Source: Azohydromonas australica DSM 1124 (GTDB lineage: Bacteria; Pseudomonadota; Gammaproteobacteria; Burkholderiales; Burkholderiaceae_C). Taken from it: DNA of 54,886 nt. The notes under the pieces were generated by a model. It was not told where the DNA came from. It saw nothing but the letters and a program-made list of their open reading frames with translations, and did no database searches. The position numbers were made by a program, and so were the translations under genes. Shown piece after piece: positions 26,362 through 35,100 of this stretch (its first letter is position 1; every line of letters begins with the position of its first letter). The DNA lies in assembly GCF_000430725.1 (NCBI RefSeq), contig NZ_KE387217.1, positions 1 through 54,886 of the forward strand, read 5' to 3'.

Positions 26362-26601
26362 GTGGAAAAGGGCGTGTCAGGAGGGAGAGGGTTGGGTGGG
26401 ATAAGACTTGTTTCGGGTATGTTGCGCGTGCTGTTGTGGCTTTCTGGCTGTCAAGGTGCAAGAAGCCGCTGTGTTAGCGCAGGGCTGACCAACGCTACCA
26501 AGGTCCTTACCGAGCAGGAGCACAAGGCGCTTGGCCTTGATGGCCGAGCGCAGCAGCAGTACGGCTATGCGGCGTTGCTGGTACAGGTGCTGGCCACATG
26601 A
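26362..26601 (+). CDS. Hypothetical protein (doubtful N-terminus)
   Basis: The last 40 codons look protein-like (NATKVLTEQEHKALGLDGRA, YGYAALLVQVL), and the stop overlaps the next gene by ATGA, which suggests a translated pair. The N-terminal half is Gly/Arg-rich and may not be coding. No family is recognised. Confidence 0.3.
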   Translation: MEKGVSGGRGLGGIRLVSGMLRVLLWLSGCQGARSRCVSAGLTNATKVLTEQEHKALGLDGRAQQQYGYAALLVQVLAT

Positions 26602-26921
26602 GCGTGGCCGGCCAGCATGAGGACGAGGACGTGGACGACGACAAAGAGTTCCTGCTTATCCCGGCACACCTCCGTGCCCAGGCCAGACACAAGGACGAAG
26701 GCTCGTCACTGCCATCTGCCGACAACTACTCCAGCCTCGCGCGCTGGGTCTTCTCCAACCAAACGCCGATCCACCCCAGGTCTGAGATCGCGTGCATGCT
26801 GCGGGCCAGTGACCGGCAACACGGCACCACCGACTCGCTGAAGGCTGTCAACTCCTGTCCAGTGAAACTCCGCCTGCGAAAGCTGCTGGCTCGGTTCAGT
26901 TGGCGGCCCTGGCGGCAGTAA
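26598..26921 (+). CDS. Hypothetical protein with ARWVFSNQTPI motif
   Basis: The 107-residue frame starts at ATG 26598, overlapping the previous stop by ATGA. It has an acidic N-terminus (EDEDVDDDKEFLL) and a central block SLARWVFSNQTPIHPRSEI followed by CMLRASDRQ. The same block, degenerate and with an in-frame stop, occurs at 49941-50120. The C-terminus (RKLLARFSWRPWRQ) may have shifted frame relative to the ancestor (LLFRLLPRWQ at the second locus). Function unknown. Confidence 0.4.
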   Translation: MSVAGQHEDEDVDDDKEFLLIPAHLRAQARHKDEGSSLPSADNYSSLARWVFSNQTPIHPRSEIACMLRASDRQHGTTDSLKAVNSCPVKLRLRKLLARFSWRPWRQ

Positions 26922-27005
26922 CTGCGGCGCAGGCCTCGCTACTGGATCGCCTGTGATGGAAAGCAGCCGATAGGCAACACCGCGGGCGCCACCGATCCGG
27001 CGCTG

Positions 27006-27239
27006 TTGGCCGAGGTGGTAGACAAGCTGGCGCGCGCGGAACGCCCCATCCTGGCCATGCTCAACGCGATGACGGGCGACCAGAAGGCGCTGGTGCGCAA
27101 GCGGCTGCATGCCGCGTACCTCGTGGACGACGCGATGACGCACCATCATGAGGTGCGCGAGGTGATCAAGCGAGTAACCGGCACGCCAAAGGCCGCTGGG
27201 ACGCGATGGAAAGCCACAGGGCCCGCCAGACGGGACTAG
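27006..27239 (+). CDS. Small helical hypothetical protein
   Basis: The frame starts at TTG 27006 and encodes 77 residues. Residues 1-60 are regularly helical and charged (EVVDKLARAERPILAMLNAM, KALVRKRLHAAYLVDDAM, HHEVREVIKRV), which looks like genuine coding sequence; the open frame extends slightly upstream (GATDPALL), so the start is unsure. No family is recognised. Confidence 0.45.
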   Translation: MAEVVDKLARAERPILAMLNAMTGDQKALVRKRLHAAYLVDDAMTHHHEVREVIKRVTGTPKAAGTRWKATGPARRD

Positions 27240-27273
27240 GAATTCAGATCGTTGAAGGCGCTACTGCGCTCGA

Positions 27274-27669
27274 TCATCTCGCGTTGATCCCTGCCGGCCA
27301 CGCGCAGCTTGCCGGCTCCGCGTCGATGGGCAGGTAGACGGCCATGCCGCCCTCGTCCCACATCCGTGTGCCGCCGGGCTGCACGTGGTCGGGTCGCACG
27401 TGCACGATGCGGTTGCCGTTGAAGTCGATGCGCACGCCGGTCATGCCGGCGGCCTGGGTGTTGGCGATCCAGTGGCGCACGGATTGCGGAAGAGCGTGGC
27501 TCAGGCATTTCTCTTGGTTCATCAGTACCTGCGAGAACGCCCGCACTTCACCATGTTGCCCGTTAAGCGTGCTGTGCTGGTGGCCGCGGGCTGCCCTGGT
27601 AATCGCGAGAATCGCAGCGTCCCCGGTCGCGGCGCAAGCTGTGTCATCGCCGCGGGCAAGTGCGTTCAT
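27274..27669 (-). CDS. Hypothetical protein, probably frameshifted near its end
   Basis: The frame starts at ATG 27669 (131 codons). It reads EVRAFSQVLMNQEKCLSHAL, then SVRHWIANTQAAGMTGVRID, NGNRIVHVRPDH and MWDEGGMAVYLPID. This is a coherent protein of a kind seen on conjugative elements, but no named family was recognised. After AEP the next frame gives KLRVAGRDQREMIERSSAF ending at 27236, which looks like the natural C-terminus, so a one-base frameshift near 27325 is likely. Confidence 0.5.
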   Translation of the reverse strand: MNALARGDDTACAATGDAAILAITRAARGHQHSTLNGQHGEVRAFSQVLMNQEKCLSHALPQSVRHWIANTQAAGMTGVRIDFNGNRIVHVRPDHVQPGGTRMWDEGGMAVYLPIDAEPASCAWPAGINAR

Positions 27670-27983
27670 GTCCGTCGTCCGACGCCGCCGGGGGTGCCCG
27701 CGCATTTGTCGTCAGCATCCGGCTCGATTTGGCGCTGTGCGCTCGCTCTACATCTCAAGGCGGGCGCCGCCCGAGGAATCCGTCGCTGACTTGCACCGGC
27801 GGCCATGGTTTAAGCCGTGGACCTGCTGCGCTACGAGCAGGTCCATCGCACCACTGGCGAAGGCGGCCCGATTTGGCTAGGCGTTTCGTTTTTTGTTTCC
27901 CCCGCTGGAACTCCCGCGTGTCAGCGCCAGATCCCAGAAATTCTGGCGATCCCCATTGTGTCAATCCAAATAATCAAATAAAT
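27670..27983. other. No recognisable gene
   Basis: Only biased shadow frames are present; this is the region downstream of the H-NS terminator. Confidence 0.4.
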
Positions 27984-28004
27984 AAGCCCCGACGCGCGGG
28001 GCTT
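27984..28004 (-). terminator. Rho-independent terminator of the H-NS gene
   Basis: A 7-bp stem AAGCCCC/GGGGCTT with loop GACGCGC is followed on the minus strand by ATTTATTTGATTATTTGG. It lies 37 bases after the H-NS stop. Confidence 0.8.
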
Positions 28005-28040
28005 GAATGCCAATACTTCAGAGTGCGCGGCACTGATATG

Positions 28041-28346
28041 TCAGGACTTGATGGCCATGTCGTCCAGTGACTTACCGCTTTCCAATGCGGCTGTCACCCA
28101 TTTAGGCTTGAGTCCACGTCCGGACCAAGTAGTACCGCTTTCAGGATCGCGGTACTTCGGGGCCACCGTACCACCTCCTTTTGCACCTTTCTTGCCCGCT
28201 ACGGTCAAGTCTGCTGTGCTTAGGTTGTGCTGGCTCATGAGTTCCTTGATCTGTGCAAGCGCATCAGATCGCACAGAGCTCTGCATCTGCTTGATCTGGC
28301 GCTCAAGCTCTTCACGTTGTCGGAGCAATTCCTGGACGTCTGCCAT
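28041..28346 (-). CDS. H-NS family nucleoid protein
   Basis: The 101-residue protein starts at ATG 28346. The N-terminal coiled-coil oligomerisation part is LLRQREELERQIKQMQSSV. The C-terminal DNA-binding core is YRDPESGTTWSGRGLKPKW, the usual H-NS/BpH3 'W-SGRG-PKW' motif. It should bind AT-rich or curved DNA and silence transcription. Short H-NS homologues of this type are often carried by conjugative elements to reduce the burden on a new host. It has its own terminator and sits near the left edge of the transfer module. Confidence 0.92.
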   Translation of the reverse strand: MADVQELLRQREELERQIKQMQSSVRSDALAQIKELMSQHNLSTADLTVAGKKGAKGGGTVAPKYRDPESGTTWSGRGLKPKWVTAALESGKSLDDMAIKS

Positions 28347-28714
28347 ACGTTTTATCCTTCAGGCGAATGTGTTGAACATTTCTGCTTTTTGCTGCATCGC
28401 GGGCGTCAGACGTGATTGCCGACTTACTCGCTCATGTCAGCCTAGTCATGATGCCACGATTTCACTGGCGGCAGTACTGAAGTATTGATGAACCGATGCC
28501 GGTGAAAACTGTGTTGCGCTACGCCGAGCAGTGCTTGGCTAGGGCGCCATACAGCAAGTGATTAATGTATTTAGATATTTCATGCCGATGCGCATCACTT
28601 TCCTGAAAAATCAGCCAGTCCTGCATCACCCTCGGTGAGCTCGATCTTGAGCGCCTGCTTTCAAAAGCCCCAACTGTGGGGCCGGTGGCGCAGCAAGAAC
28701 AGCGCCGCCTGTCG
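28347..28714. other. AT-richer intergenic stretch
   Basis: It contains low-GC sequence (TTAATGTATTTAGATATTTC near 28564), a plausible H-NS target and promoter region. A minus-strand 79-codon frame (28519-28758) ends HEISKYINHLLYGALAKH but has no support. Confidence 0.4.
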
Positions 28715-29773
28715 TCAGGTCGCCTCGTTCGCCAAATCGTCTCCCAATTCGGTCTCAATCTGTTCGATGCTGGGCAAGCTACCAGTCAGCGGCTCGGGCA
28801 GATCGCGCAGCAGCTGGTACTCGGCGACGCCAATGGGCTTGTCGATGCCCGAGAGCGCGTACTCGGCCACCAACCGGTTCTGCTGTCGGCACAGCAGCAA
28901 GCCGATGGTGGGCCTGTCGTCGCAGGCCTTGACCTGCGCATCTATGGCGGCGAGATAGAAGTTGAGCTGCCCGGCATGCTCGGGTTTGAAGGCGCCGGCC
29001 TTGAGCTCGACCACGACATAGCACTTCAAGCGCGTGTGATAGAAGAGCAGGTCGATAAAGAACTCGTCGCCGGCCACCTCAAGGCGGAATTGACGGCCAA
29101 CGAACGCAAAGCCCGCGCCCAGCTCCAGCAGGAAGCGGGTGATGTGGCGCACGAGGCCGCTTTCGATCTCGCGCTCGTGCGCTTCGTCGCCCAAGCCCAG
29201 GAAGTCAAACAGGTACGGATCCTTGAGCGTCTCGCGCGCCAGTGCCGACTGCGGCGACGGCAGCCGCGCCTCGAAATTGGTCACGGCCGCGCCCTGGCGC
29301 TGGTGGAGCCGATTGCGGATGTGCAGTTCCAGCGTCGTGCGAGACCAGCCCTGCTGCACGGCCTGCGTGGCATACCACTCGCGCTGCACCGGCTCATCCA
29401 GCTTTGTCAGCAACGTCACGACGTGGAACCAGGGCAATTGGTCAGCAGTCTGCTGACCAAATCGGCCATCCGCGCAGTGCTGTGCGAAGAAGCGCATGTA
29501 CTTCAGGTTGCTGCTGGACCAGCCGCGCATGTCGGGGAATGCATCCTGGAGGTCGCGCGCCAAGCGGTCGATCACCTTGGCACCCCAGCCCTGTGCCTGC
29601 TGTCGCGCCAGGATCTCGCGCCCGATGCGGCCGTAGAGCTGCACCAGTTCCGCGTTGACCGCCAGCGCTGCGCGCTGCCGCGCGTGGGCAATGTCGGTCT
29701 TCAGGGCGGCGAGCCAGTCGGCATAGCCCGCCGGAAGTGCCTGAGGCAGCGTCTTGGTGGAATTCTTCTTCAT
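28715..29773 (-). CDS. PDDEXK nuclease family protein, DUF1016 (YhcG-like)
   Basis: The 352-residue protein starts at ATG 29773 (MKKNSTKTLPQALP). The N-terminal helical DUF1016 domain is LQLYGRIG-like (ELVQLYGRIGREILARQQ ... GWSSSNLKYMRFFAQ), and the C-terminal part is the PD-(D/E)XK nuclease: GDEFFIDLLFYHTRLKCYVV followed by VELKAGAF. Residues D..E-x-K are present, so the catalytic site looks intact. YhcG/DUF1016 proteins are linked to mobile DNA and phage defence; the exact role is unknown. It is divergent from the TOTE-type fragment. Confidence 0.9.
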   Translation of the reverse strand: MKKNSTKTLPQALPAGYADWLAALKTDIAHARQRAALAVNAELVQLYGRIGREILARQQAQGWGAKVIDRLARDLQDAFPDMRGWSSSNLKYMRFFAQHCADGRFGQQTADQLPWFHVVTLLTKLDEPVQREWYATQAVQQGWSRTTLELHIRNRLHQRQGAAVTNFEARLPSPQSALARETLKDPYLFDFLGLGDEAHEREIESGLVRHITRFLLELGAGFAFVGRQFRLEVAGDEFFIDLLFYHTRLKCYVVVELKAGAFKPEHAGQLNFYLAAIDAQVKACDDRPTIGLLLCRQQNRLVAEYALSGIDKPIGVAEYQLLRDLPEPLTGSLPSIEQIETELGDDLANEAT

Positions 29774-29905
29774 TGCCGTCAATTCTGGCGGAACGCCGAC
29801 CGTCTCCTTCGTCCAGCTGGACGCTGCGACAGCCGGCCTCGGCCAGGCAGTCCGCAGTGGGTCGAATGGCCGAATCACCTGGACCCTGGCGAGACAATCA
29901 GCAGC

Positions 29906-30175
29906 ATGGCCGACGCCTCCCTGCCCGAGCAGGATCCCATCGCCGCACTGAAATCCGAGAACGCCCGGTTGGTGACGCTGCTGGAGCGCCACGGAATCGA
30001 TTGGCGTCGGCCCTCGGCGCTCCCACCGGCACCAACAGTGCCGCGGCAGCAGCCGCTCCCGGCGCGGCTGACCACCGCAGAGAAGCTGTCCATGCTGCAT
30101 CCACTCTCTTGCGGCCGCACCGACATCTACCCGGTGCACTGGGAAAACCGTCTATCGGGGCGGCAACCAACGTGA
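29906..30175 (+). pseudogene. TOTE conflict system protein, N-terminal fragment
   Basis: The 89-codon frame from ATG 29906 has a short coiled coil (DPIAALKSENARLVTLLERHG), then RLTTAEKLSMLHPLSCGRTD and YPVHWE. It matches the start of large TOTE-type proteins, which continue into an archaeo-eukaryotic primase domain and a helicase. Here it stops after about 85 residues, whereas full proteins have 800 or more. Two conserved residues after LSML look substituted (normally a basic FRGRTD). It is a defence-gene relic cut at the conjugation-module border. Confidence 0.6.
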
Positions 30176-30335
30176 CGCGGGGGCCAGCAACCGAGTGAAC
30201 TGCAACGCGCTGGGTGCTGGCCGATGACGCTCCCCGTTTTGGGCCGGTCCTGGTTCAAGAGGATCCAGTGGAAGCCAAGCGAAAAAGAGGAGGGCACGGG
30301 TGTTTGGGGTTGGGTTTGTGCGGCGCGCATGTTGT

Positions 30336-30650
30336 TCAATGCCCATCCAGCTTGGCCTTGAGCATGAGCGCCAAGCCTAAGGCCGTCACCCAGAGGCAAA
30401 ACTTGAGAAAGCGCCAGGTGCCGTAGCGGTAGAGTCGTATTCCGGCCTTGGCTTGCGTGACGCGCCGCACGCGGCGCTTGGCCCACAGCAGCGCGATTGC
30501 CAGCGCCATGCCCGACATCAGGCCTTCGGTGCGATGCAGGAGCGCCGGGATTGCCAGCAGCGCCGGAAACAGCAGCGCGTCGCCGTACATGGCGGCGTTT
30601 TCGAAGGCTCGCCCCCACTTGTCCGGCCAGGAATCGGGATTGAGTGCCAT
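30336..30650 (-). CDS. Small membrane protein of the transfer operon
   Basis: The 104-residue protein starts at ATG 30650 behind AGGAGGTG, a near-perfect ribosome binding site. There are hydrophobic segments at about 24-38 (DALLFPALLAIPALLH), 43-58 and 85-98 (CLWVTALGLALMLK). It is the last gene recognised in the long leftward operon, with an accessory function unknown. The final 20 bases are followed by sequence without a clear terminator. Confidence 0.7.
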   Translation of the reverse strand: MALNPDSWPDKWGRAFENAAMYGDALLFPALLAIPALLHRTEGLMSGMALAIALLWAKRRVRRVTQAKAGIRLYRYGTWRFLKFCLWVTALGLALMLKAKLDGH

Positions 30651-30670
30651 GCCGCACCTCCTGTGCTGCC

Positions 30671-30994
30671 TCAACGGCCACGGCCCGGCCGGGGCTGGCC
30701 AACCTGCCGAGACTGCCCTTGCTGAACCTGCCGCACCGTGTAGGTCGGCAGCTGGCTCACCGTCGTCATGTCGAAACGCCCCAGCGAGGGCAGCGCCTGG
30801 CCCCTGGCCAGCATCCCATCCAGCCGCTCGGACAGGCGCGAGAGGACACGCTGCGCGGAAGGGGCGTCCAAGTTCAACTTCTTGATCGCCGATCGCATGG
30901 CGTTCATCAATTGCCCTTTCGACGCTGGCACGCTGCTGCCCTGTGCGGGCGCCAGGCGCGATACCGGGCCTGCGTTGCTGCTCCCACTGGCCAT
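30671..30994 (-). CDS. Small protein with the C-terminal domain of the LPD7/PDZ protein
   Basis: The start at ATG 30994 (107 residues) lies just after the stop of the preceding gene; a TTG at 31051 would overlap it. Residues 30-100 (KGQLMNAMRSAIKKLNLD, LSRLSERLDGMLARGQALP, GRFDMTTVSQLPTYTVRQ) align with the last 70 residues of the 1009-aa protein at 32159-35188 (KEQVMNAMRAGLRDLNMD, MERLSVRLDGLLAQGKPLP). The shared domain is helical with no known function. It may compete for, or bind to, the same partner. Confidence 0.7.
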   Translation of the reverse strand: MASGSSNAGPVSRLAPAQGSSVPASKGQLMNAMRSAIKKLNLDAPSAQRVLSRLSERLDGMLARGQALPSLGRFDMTTVSQLPTYTVRQVQQGQSRQVGQPRPGRGR

Positions 30995-30999
30995 GGTCT

Positions 31000-31833
31000 T
31001 CAGCCAGCGCGGCTGGCAGGCGTTGACCGCACACCGAAAAAGCGCCGCCAACCGGACACCGGATGCGTGAGCGATTCAGGCGCGACCTTGGGCATCAGCA
31101 GGTCAACCTCAACGACCGGCACAGGTGCCGGTGACACAACCCCTCGTGCAAAGCGCTCAATGACCATCTTGGCGTGGTCTGCAAGCAGTTCGTGCAGCAG
31201 CGGATAGTCCAGGTCCAGGACCCGCAGCACGGCGTCAGGCAGGCCCTCGGCGACGGCGCGGTCCATTTTTTGATAGCTGTCGTAGTGCAGCACCTGCAGG
31301 GCCGCGTAATCGGCGTGGTCCCGGGGTAGATGCCATGTGCGGCCCATCTTGGGAAAAATGGACCTGAAGGCGTGCCCCAGGCTGTCCACCTTCCAAATGC
31401 TGAATCGCTCGTCGTCCAGGAGCTTCACAAGCTGCGCCGCAATGACCTGGCGCCCCCAGGGACCCAAGACTTCCGGCACCGGCTCGACCTCCAGCTGAGC
31501 ACCGGGACCGGCGTCGGTCCCGAAGGCGCCGAAGAAGCGGTCAACCACCTCACCAATGGACTGCGCGTCAGATTCCGCCAGATCGACGTACGGGAGCGTC
31601 TCGCCGATGCTCTGGCCCGCGATCAACCTTGCGCGCCACCACTGCACGTACCCCCGCGAGAGGCTGCCGTAGTAACTCACGCCACCCGGATTCGTGCCAT
31701 GCAGCACGAAAGGCCCCATCCCATCGGCGAGAGCAAGCGTGTGGCCATGGCCGCTCACCACCCCGCCCGCGCGCAGTTGCTGCAGCAAGTCACGCACGCC
31801 GGGCAACGGCTGCGCTTCGTCGGGCCGGCTCAT
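31000..31833 (-). CDS. Transfer-operon protein of unknown function
   Basis: The 277-residue soluble protein starts at ATG 31833, overlapping the preceding stop by ATGA. There is no signal peptide or membrane helix. Recognisable blocks are ALADGMGPFVLHGTNPGGVS, YVQWWRARLIAGQSIGETLP and ALQVLHYDSYQKMDRAVAEG. No family could be named. Its place in the overlapping operon suggests a role in conjugation or element maintenance. Confidence 0.7.
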   Translation of the reverse strand: MSRPDEAQPLPGVRDLLQQLRAGGVVSGHGHTLALADGMGPFVLHGTNPGGVSYYGSLSRGYVQWWRARLIAGQSIGETLPYVDLAESDAQSIGEVVDRFFGAFGTDAGPGAQLEVEPVPEVLGPWGRQVIAAQLVKLLDDERFSIWKVDSLGHAFRSIFPKMGRTWHLPRDHADYAALQVLHYDSYQKMDRAVAEGLPDAVLRVLDLDYPLLHELLADHAKMVIERFARGVVSPAPVPVVEVDLLMPKVAPESLTHPVSGWRRFFGVRSTPASRAG

Positions 31834-32150
31834 CGCGGCTCCTTCGCCCAGGGCTGCAGCAGCTGGAGGCACACCTCCGGAGTCGTCTGCCACGGCCTGC
31901 TGAGCTGGCTGGACTGGTCCTTGCACCGCGCGATCATCTGGCGCTCGAGTGCCGCGATCAGCCGGTCGAGCTCGTTGAGTTCTGCCAACGTGGCCAGAAC
32001 CTCGTGCCATTGCTCAGGGAACTGCAGCCGTGAAGGGTAGGCCGGTTCGTGGGTTACACCGTACTGCGCGGCGCACGGGAAACAGACACCGGCTGCCACC
32101 GCCATCGTGGTGGCCGCGCGGCTGAATACCAGGTAACGATGCTTGTTCAT
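31830..32150 (-). CDS. Small exported protein of the transfer operon
   Basis: The 106-residue protein starts at ATG 32150 and overlaps the next gene by 4 bp. Residues 1-30 form a signal peptide (YLVFSRAATTMAVAAGVCFP with CAAQ). The mature part has a helical stretch (EQWHEVLATLAELNELDRLI) and two Cys residues. No family is recognised; such small periplasmic proteins often accompany conjugation systems. Confidence 0.7.
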   Translation of the reverse strand: MNKHRYLVFSRAATTMAVAAGVCFPCAAQYGVTHEPAYPSRLQFPEQWHEVLATLAELNELDRLIAALERQMIARCKDQSSQLSRPWQTTPEVCLQLLQPWAKEPR

Positions 32151-32158
32151 GCTGCACC

Positions 32159-35100
32159 TCACCGTGCACGGGCGCGTGCTTGGCCCTGCTGCTGTGCCTG
32201 GCGGGCCGCGAATTCCGGCATCTTGCTCATCGCGGCACGGTCATACCGGGCGATGTTGGGCAGTGGCTTGCCCTGCGCGAGCAAACCGTCCAGGCGCACG
32301 GACAGCCGCTCCATGATGCGGTCGCTGGAGGCCTTGTCCATGTTGAGGTCTCGCAGCCCGGCACGCATGGCGTTCATGACCTGTTCCTTCGTGGCCCCCT
32401 GCCGCGGTGTGTCGCCAGCAGTGCTGGCAACGGCCTGCGCCGGCCGCTGGGCCGGCTGCTGCGCTGGCTGCTGGGCGTCGGTCCTTGCCACCGTGTTTGC
32501 CTGATGCGCACCTTGACGGGCAGCGACCCATTCCTGATCCGCCTTGGTCGGGGTGTAGCCCGATGCAGGCAGGCCGCGGGCTGCAGCCTCGCGCCAAACG
32601 TTGCGCCGGAAGTCCTCCGTGCCCGCGAGCGCGAGCGCCTTCCACCCCTTGGCCTGCGCCAGGTCCACGATGCCGCGCGCCACGTCGGCTTCGTTGCGGT
32701 CCGTGGCCAGCTTCGAGCCTCGGTCCACGAACGCGAGCACCCCGGGCTCGCCACGGAAGCGGTATTCCGTGGAGTCGGCCGCGTGGCCTGCGCGGACGAT
32801 GAACCGTTCTGCCAACGACGCCTTGAGGGCTTCGATCGCCAGGCGCTCGGCCTCGCGGCGCGCCTTGACCGCGGCAGGCTCCTCAATGGCCGGTGCCGAC
32901 GTTACGGCAGCCGGCTGCTGCGCCGGCACGGAGGAGGGCGCTGATGCCTGCTGCGCCGGCGTGCTGGACGGCGCAGGCGCTGGCTTGGCCGCAGCCGCGC
33001 GCACCTGGTCAATGCTGCTCACTGGGGTGCCGTTGACCGCCACGAGCACGTCGCCAGGCAGCACGCCCGCGCGGTTGGCTGCCCCGGAGACGCCGCCAAC
33101 CAGGAGTCCACCCGCCACGCCGGCGGCGCGTGCCTCGTCGCCCTGCAGCGGACGCATCGTCAGGCCCAGCTCACGGCTGCTGCCGGTCTGCAGGCTGATC
33201 GTCTCTCGCTGGCCGCGGCGCAACACCTCCACCGTCACCGTGTCGGTGGGGTCTGCGGTAGGAGCACCGCCACCCGCTGGTGCTGCAGGTCTGGGCAGGG
33301 GTGCAGCAGCCGGTGCCAGTGCCTGTGCCTGCTTTGCAGCCGCCTTGCCTCCTGAGCGTGCGGCAGCGGTGGCGGCCAGCACCGACGGCTCAACCGGCGA
33401 AGGCGCCACCTCGCCCCTCAATGTGCCGGAATGACCCTTGACGCTGGTGATGTGCTGTGCGGCTGCCTCGCCAACGACACGGGCGAGCTCGGCCACCGGC
33501 ACGGCCTTGGCCTCGATGACCTGCTGTTTGCCGTTGAACCCTTGCAGGTCCACCACCTGGTCTTGGCCCTTGCCGCGACGGTTGAACTTCACGGACTCGA
33601 CGGCGGAGCCGTCAATGGCATAGGCGAGGCCGTTTGCCGGCTCGACGCTGTTGGCCGGTGTGGGCCGCTCGGTTGCAGCGGGCACCGCCGGCTGCTGTTC
33701 GGCCTTCACCGCTTTTGCCCTTCTGGTCTTGGCCGCGGGTTCCTGCTTCGCCGCCGTTGCTGTCGTGGCTATCGGCGCCTGCTTCACTTTCGCAGCAGCG
33801 GCTGCCGGCTGCTGCGCCTGCTTCGCCGGCACCACCTTGGCCGCCTGCGCGACCTCGGCCGCAGGAACATCCAGTTGCTCGCCCTTGAACTCGCCCGTGC
33901 GGCCGTTGAACTTGGCGACTTCATGTCCCACCGTGGGACCAAGGAGGTTGTTCAACTCGTCCTTGTTGACGCCCGTGAACTGCGCCACCGGCTTGTCGCT
34001 GCGATCCAGCGCAGCGAGGTCGACAAACACGCCGGCTTCGGTCGAGTGCTTCTCGAATGCGAGGCGTCCAACATCCACACCGTCGATCTGCAGGCGCGTC
34101 AGGTTCATGACCGGTCCCTCTTGCTGCGGTTGAATGGGGGTGGCGGATTGGGATGCCTGGCGCTTGTCGTACTCAGCCTTCCAGGCCTGGAATTCCTGCT
34201 GCCCGTCAGAGGTGGCTTGTGACGGGATTCCCAAAGTGGCGCGCACGCCAACGATGAAATTGGGCCGGTCATCAACGGGCAGGAATTCCAGTTCCTTGCC
34301 CATCGCCCTGATGACCTGCTCTGCCGTCTTGCCCTGTGCAAACTCCGCTTCGATGCCCGCGGTCAGCCCACGACGGTCCGCGACATCCCGGTGCCATTGG
34401 GCGTTTTCGTTCAGCCAGTGATGCTGGTTCGGGCCGACTTGCACACGCGGCGCACCGCCAGGCGTCTGCTCGACCCTCACTGTGCTTGCGGGCTCCGAGG
34501 AAAGCAGCGCCACGCGCTGACCGTCGTCTTGCGACGGCGCCTTTTCGCTGGCAGCCTGGGCTAGCGCCGGCGGCTGCGACTGCTGCGACGCCTGCTGTGC
34601 GTTCAGGTCGATCTCGAAACGGTATTCATGGAGGTTGCGGGCCGCCCTGAGGTTGACCGTATCGGCCAGCGTCACGACTTGGCCGGACTCGAAGTCCACG
34701 AGCGTCGGCGCGTCGTACCTGCTCCCCACGTGGTCCATCCATGCCTGCATTGCGCGCTCCGGCCGTGCGAAGGCCAGCGCCTCCAGGTCGTCGTAGGTGG
34801 CACGGTCGAGCTTCCACACGCCATCCGCCTTTGTGGGCTGGACCTTGTTCCAGTCCTCCACGGATTCCAGGCGCATGCGCAGCGATGCATCGACCGCGGC
34901 GTAGTAGGCGTCGCGGAAGCGCTCGCCTTCAGGCGGTACCGGGTCCACGGCCTTGTGCTTCGCGAACCGCTCCAGCGACTCGCTCACGTACTGGGGGGCA
35001 GTGCGCACTGCCGTGCGTGCCACCTCGGTTTCCGGCTGGCCGCGGAGGAACCTGTGCACGCTGGACATCTTGTCGACGTCGGCCGCGTGGAACGCCGCGG

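Noticed and set aside
28676..30175. 499-codon plus-strand open frame
   Set aside because: Most of it is antisense to the DUF1016 gene. Only the last 89 codons (from 29906) carry a recognisable sequence, the TOTE-type fragment.
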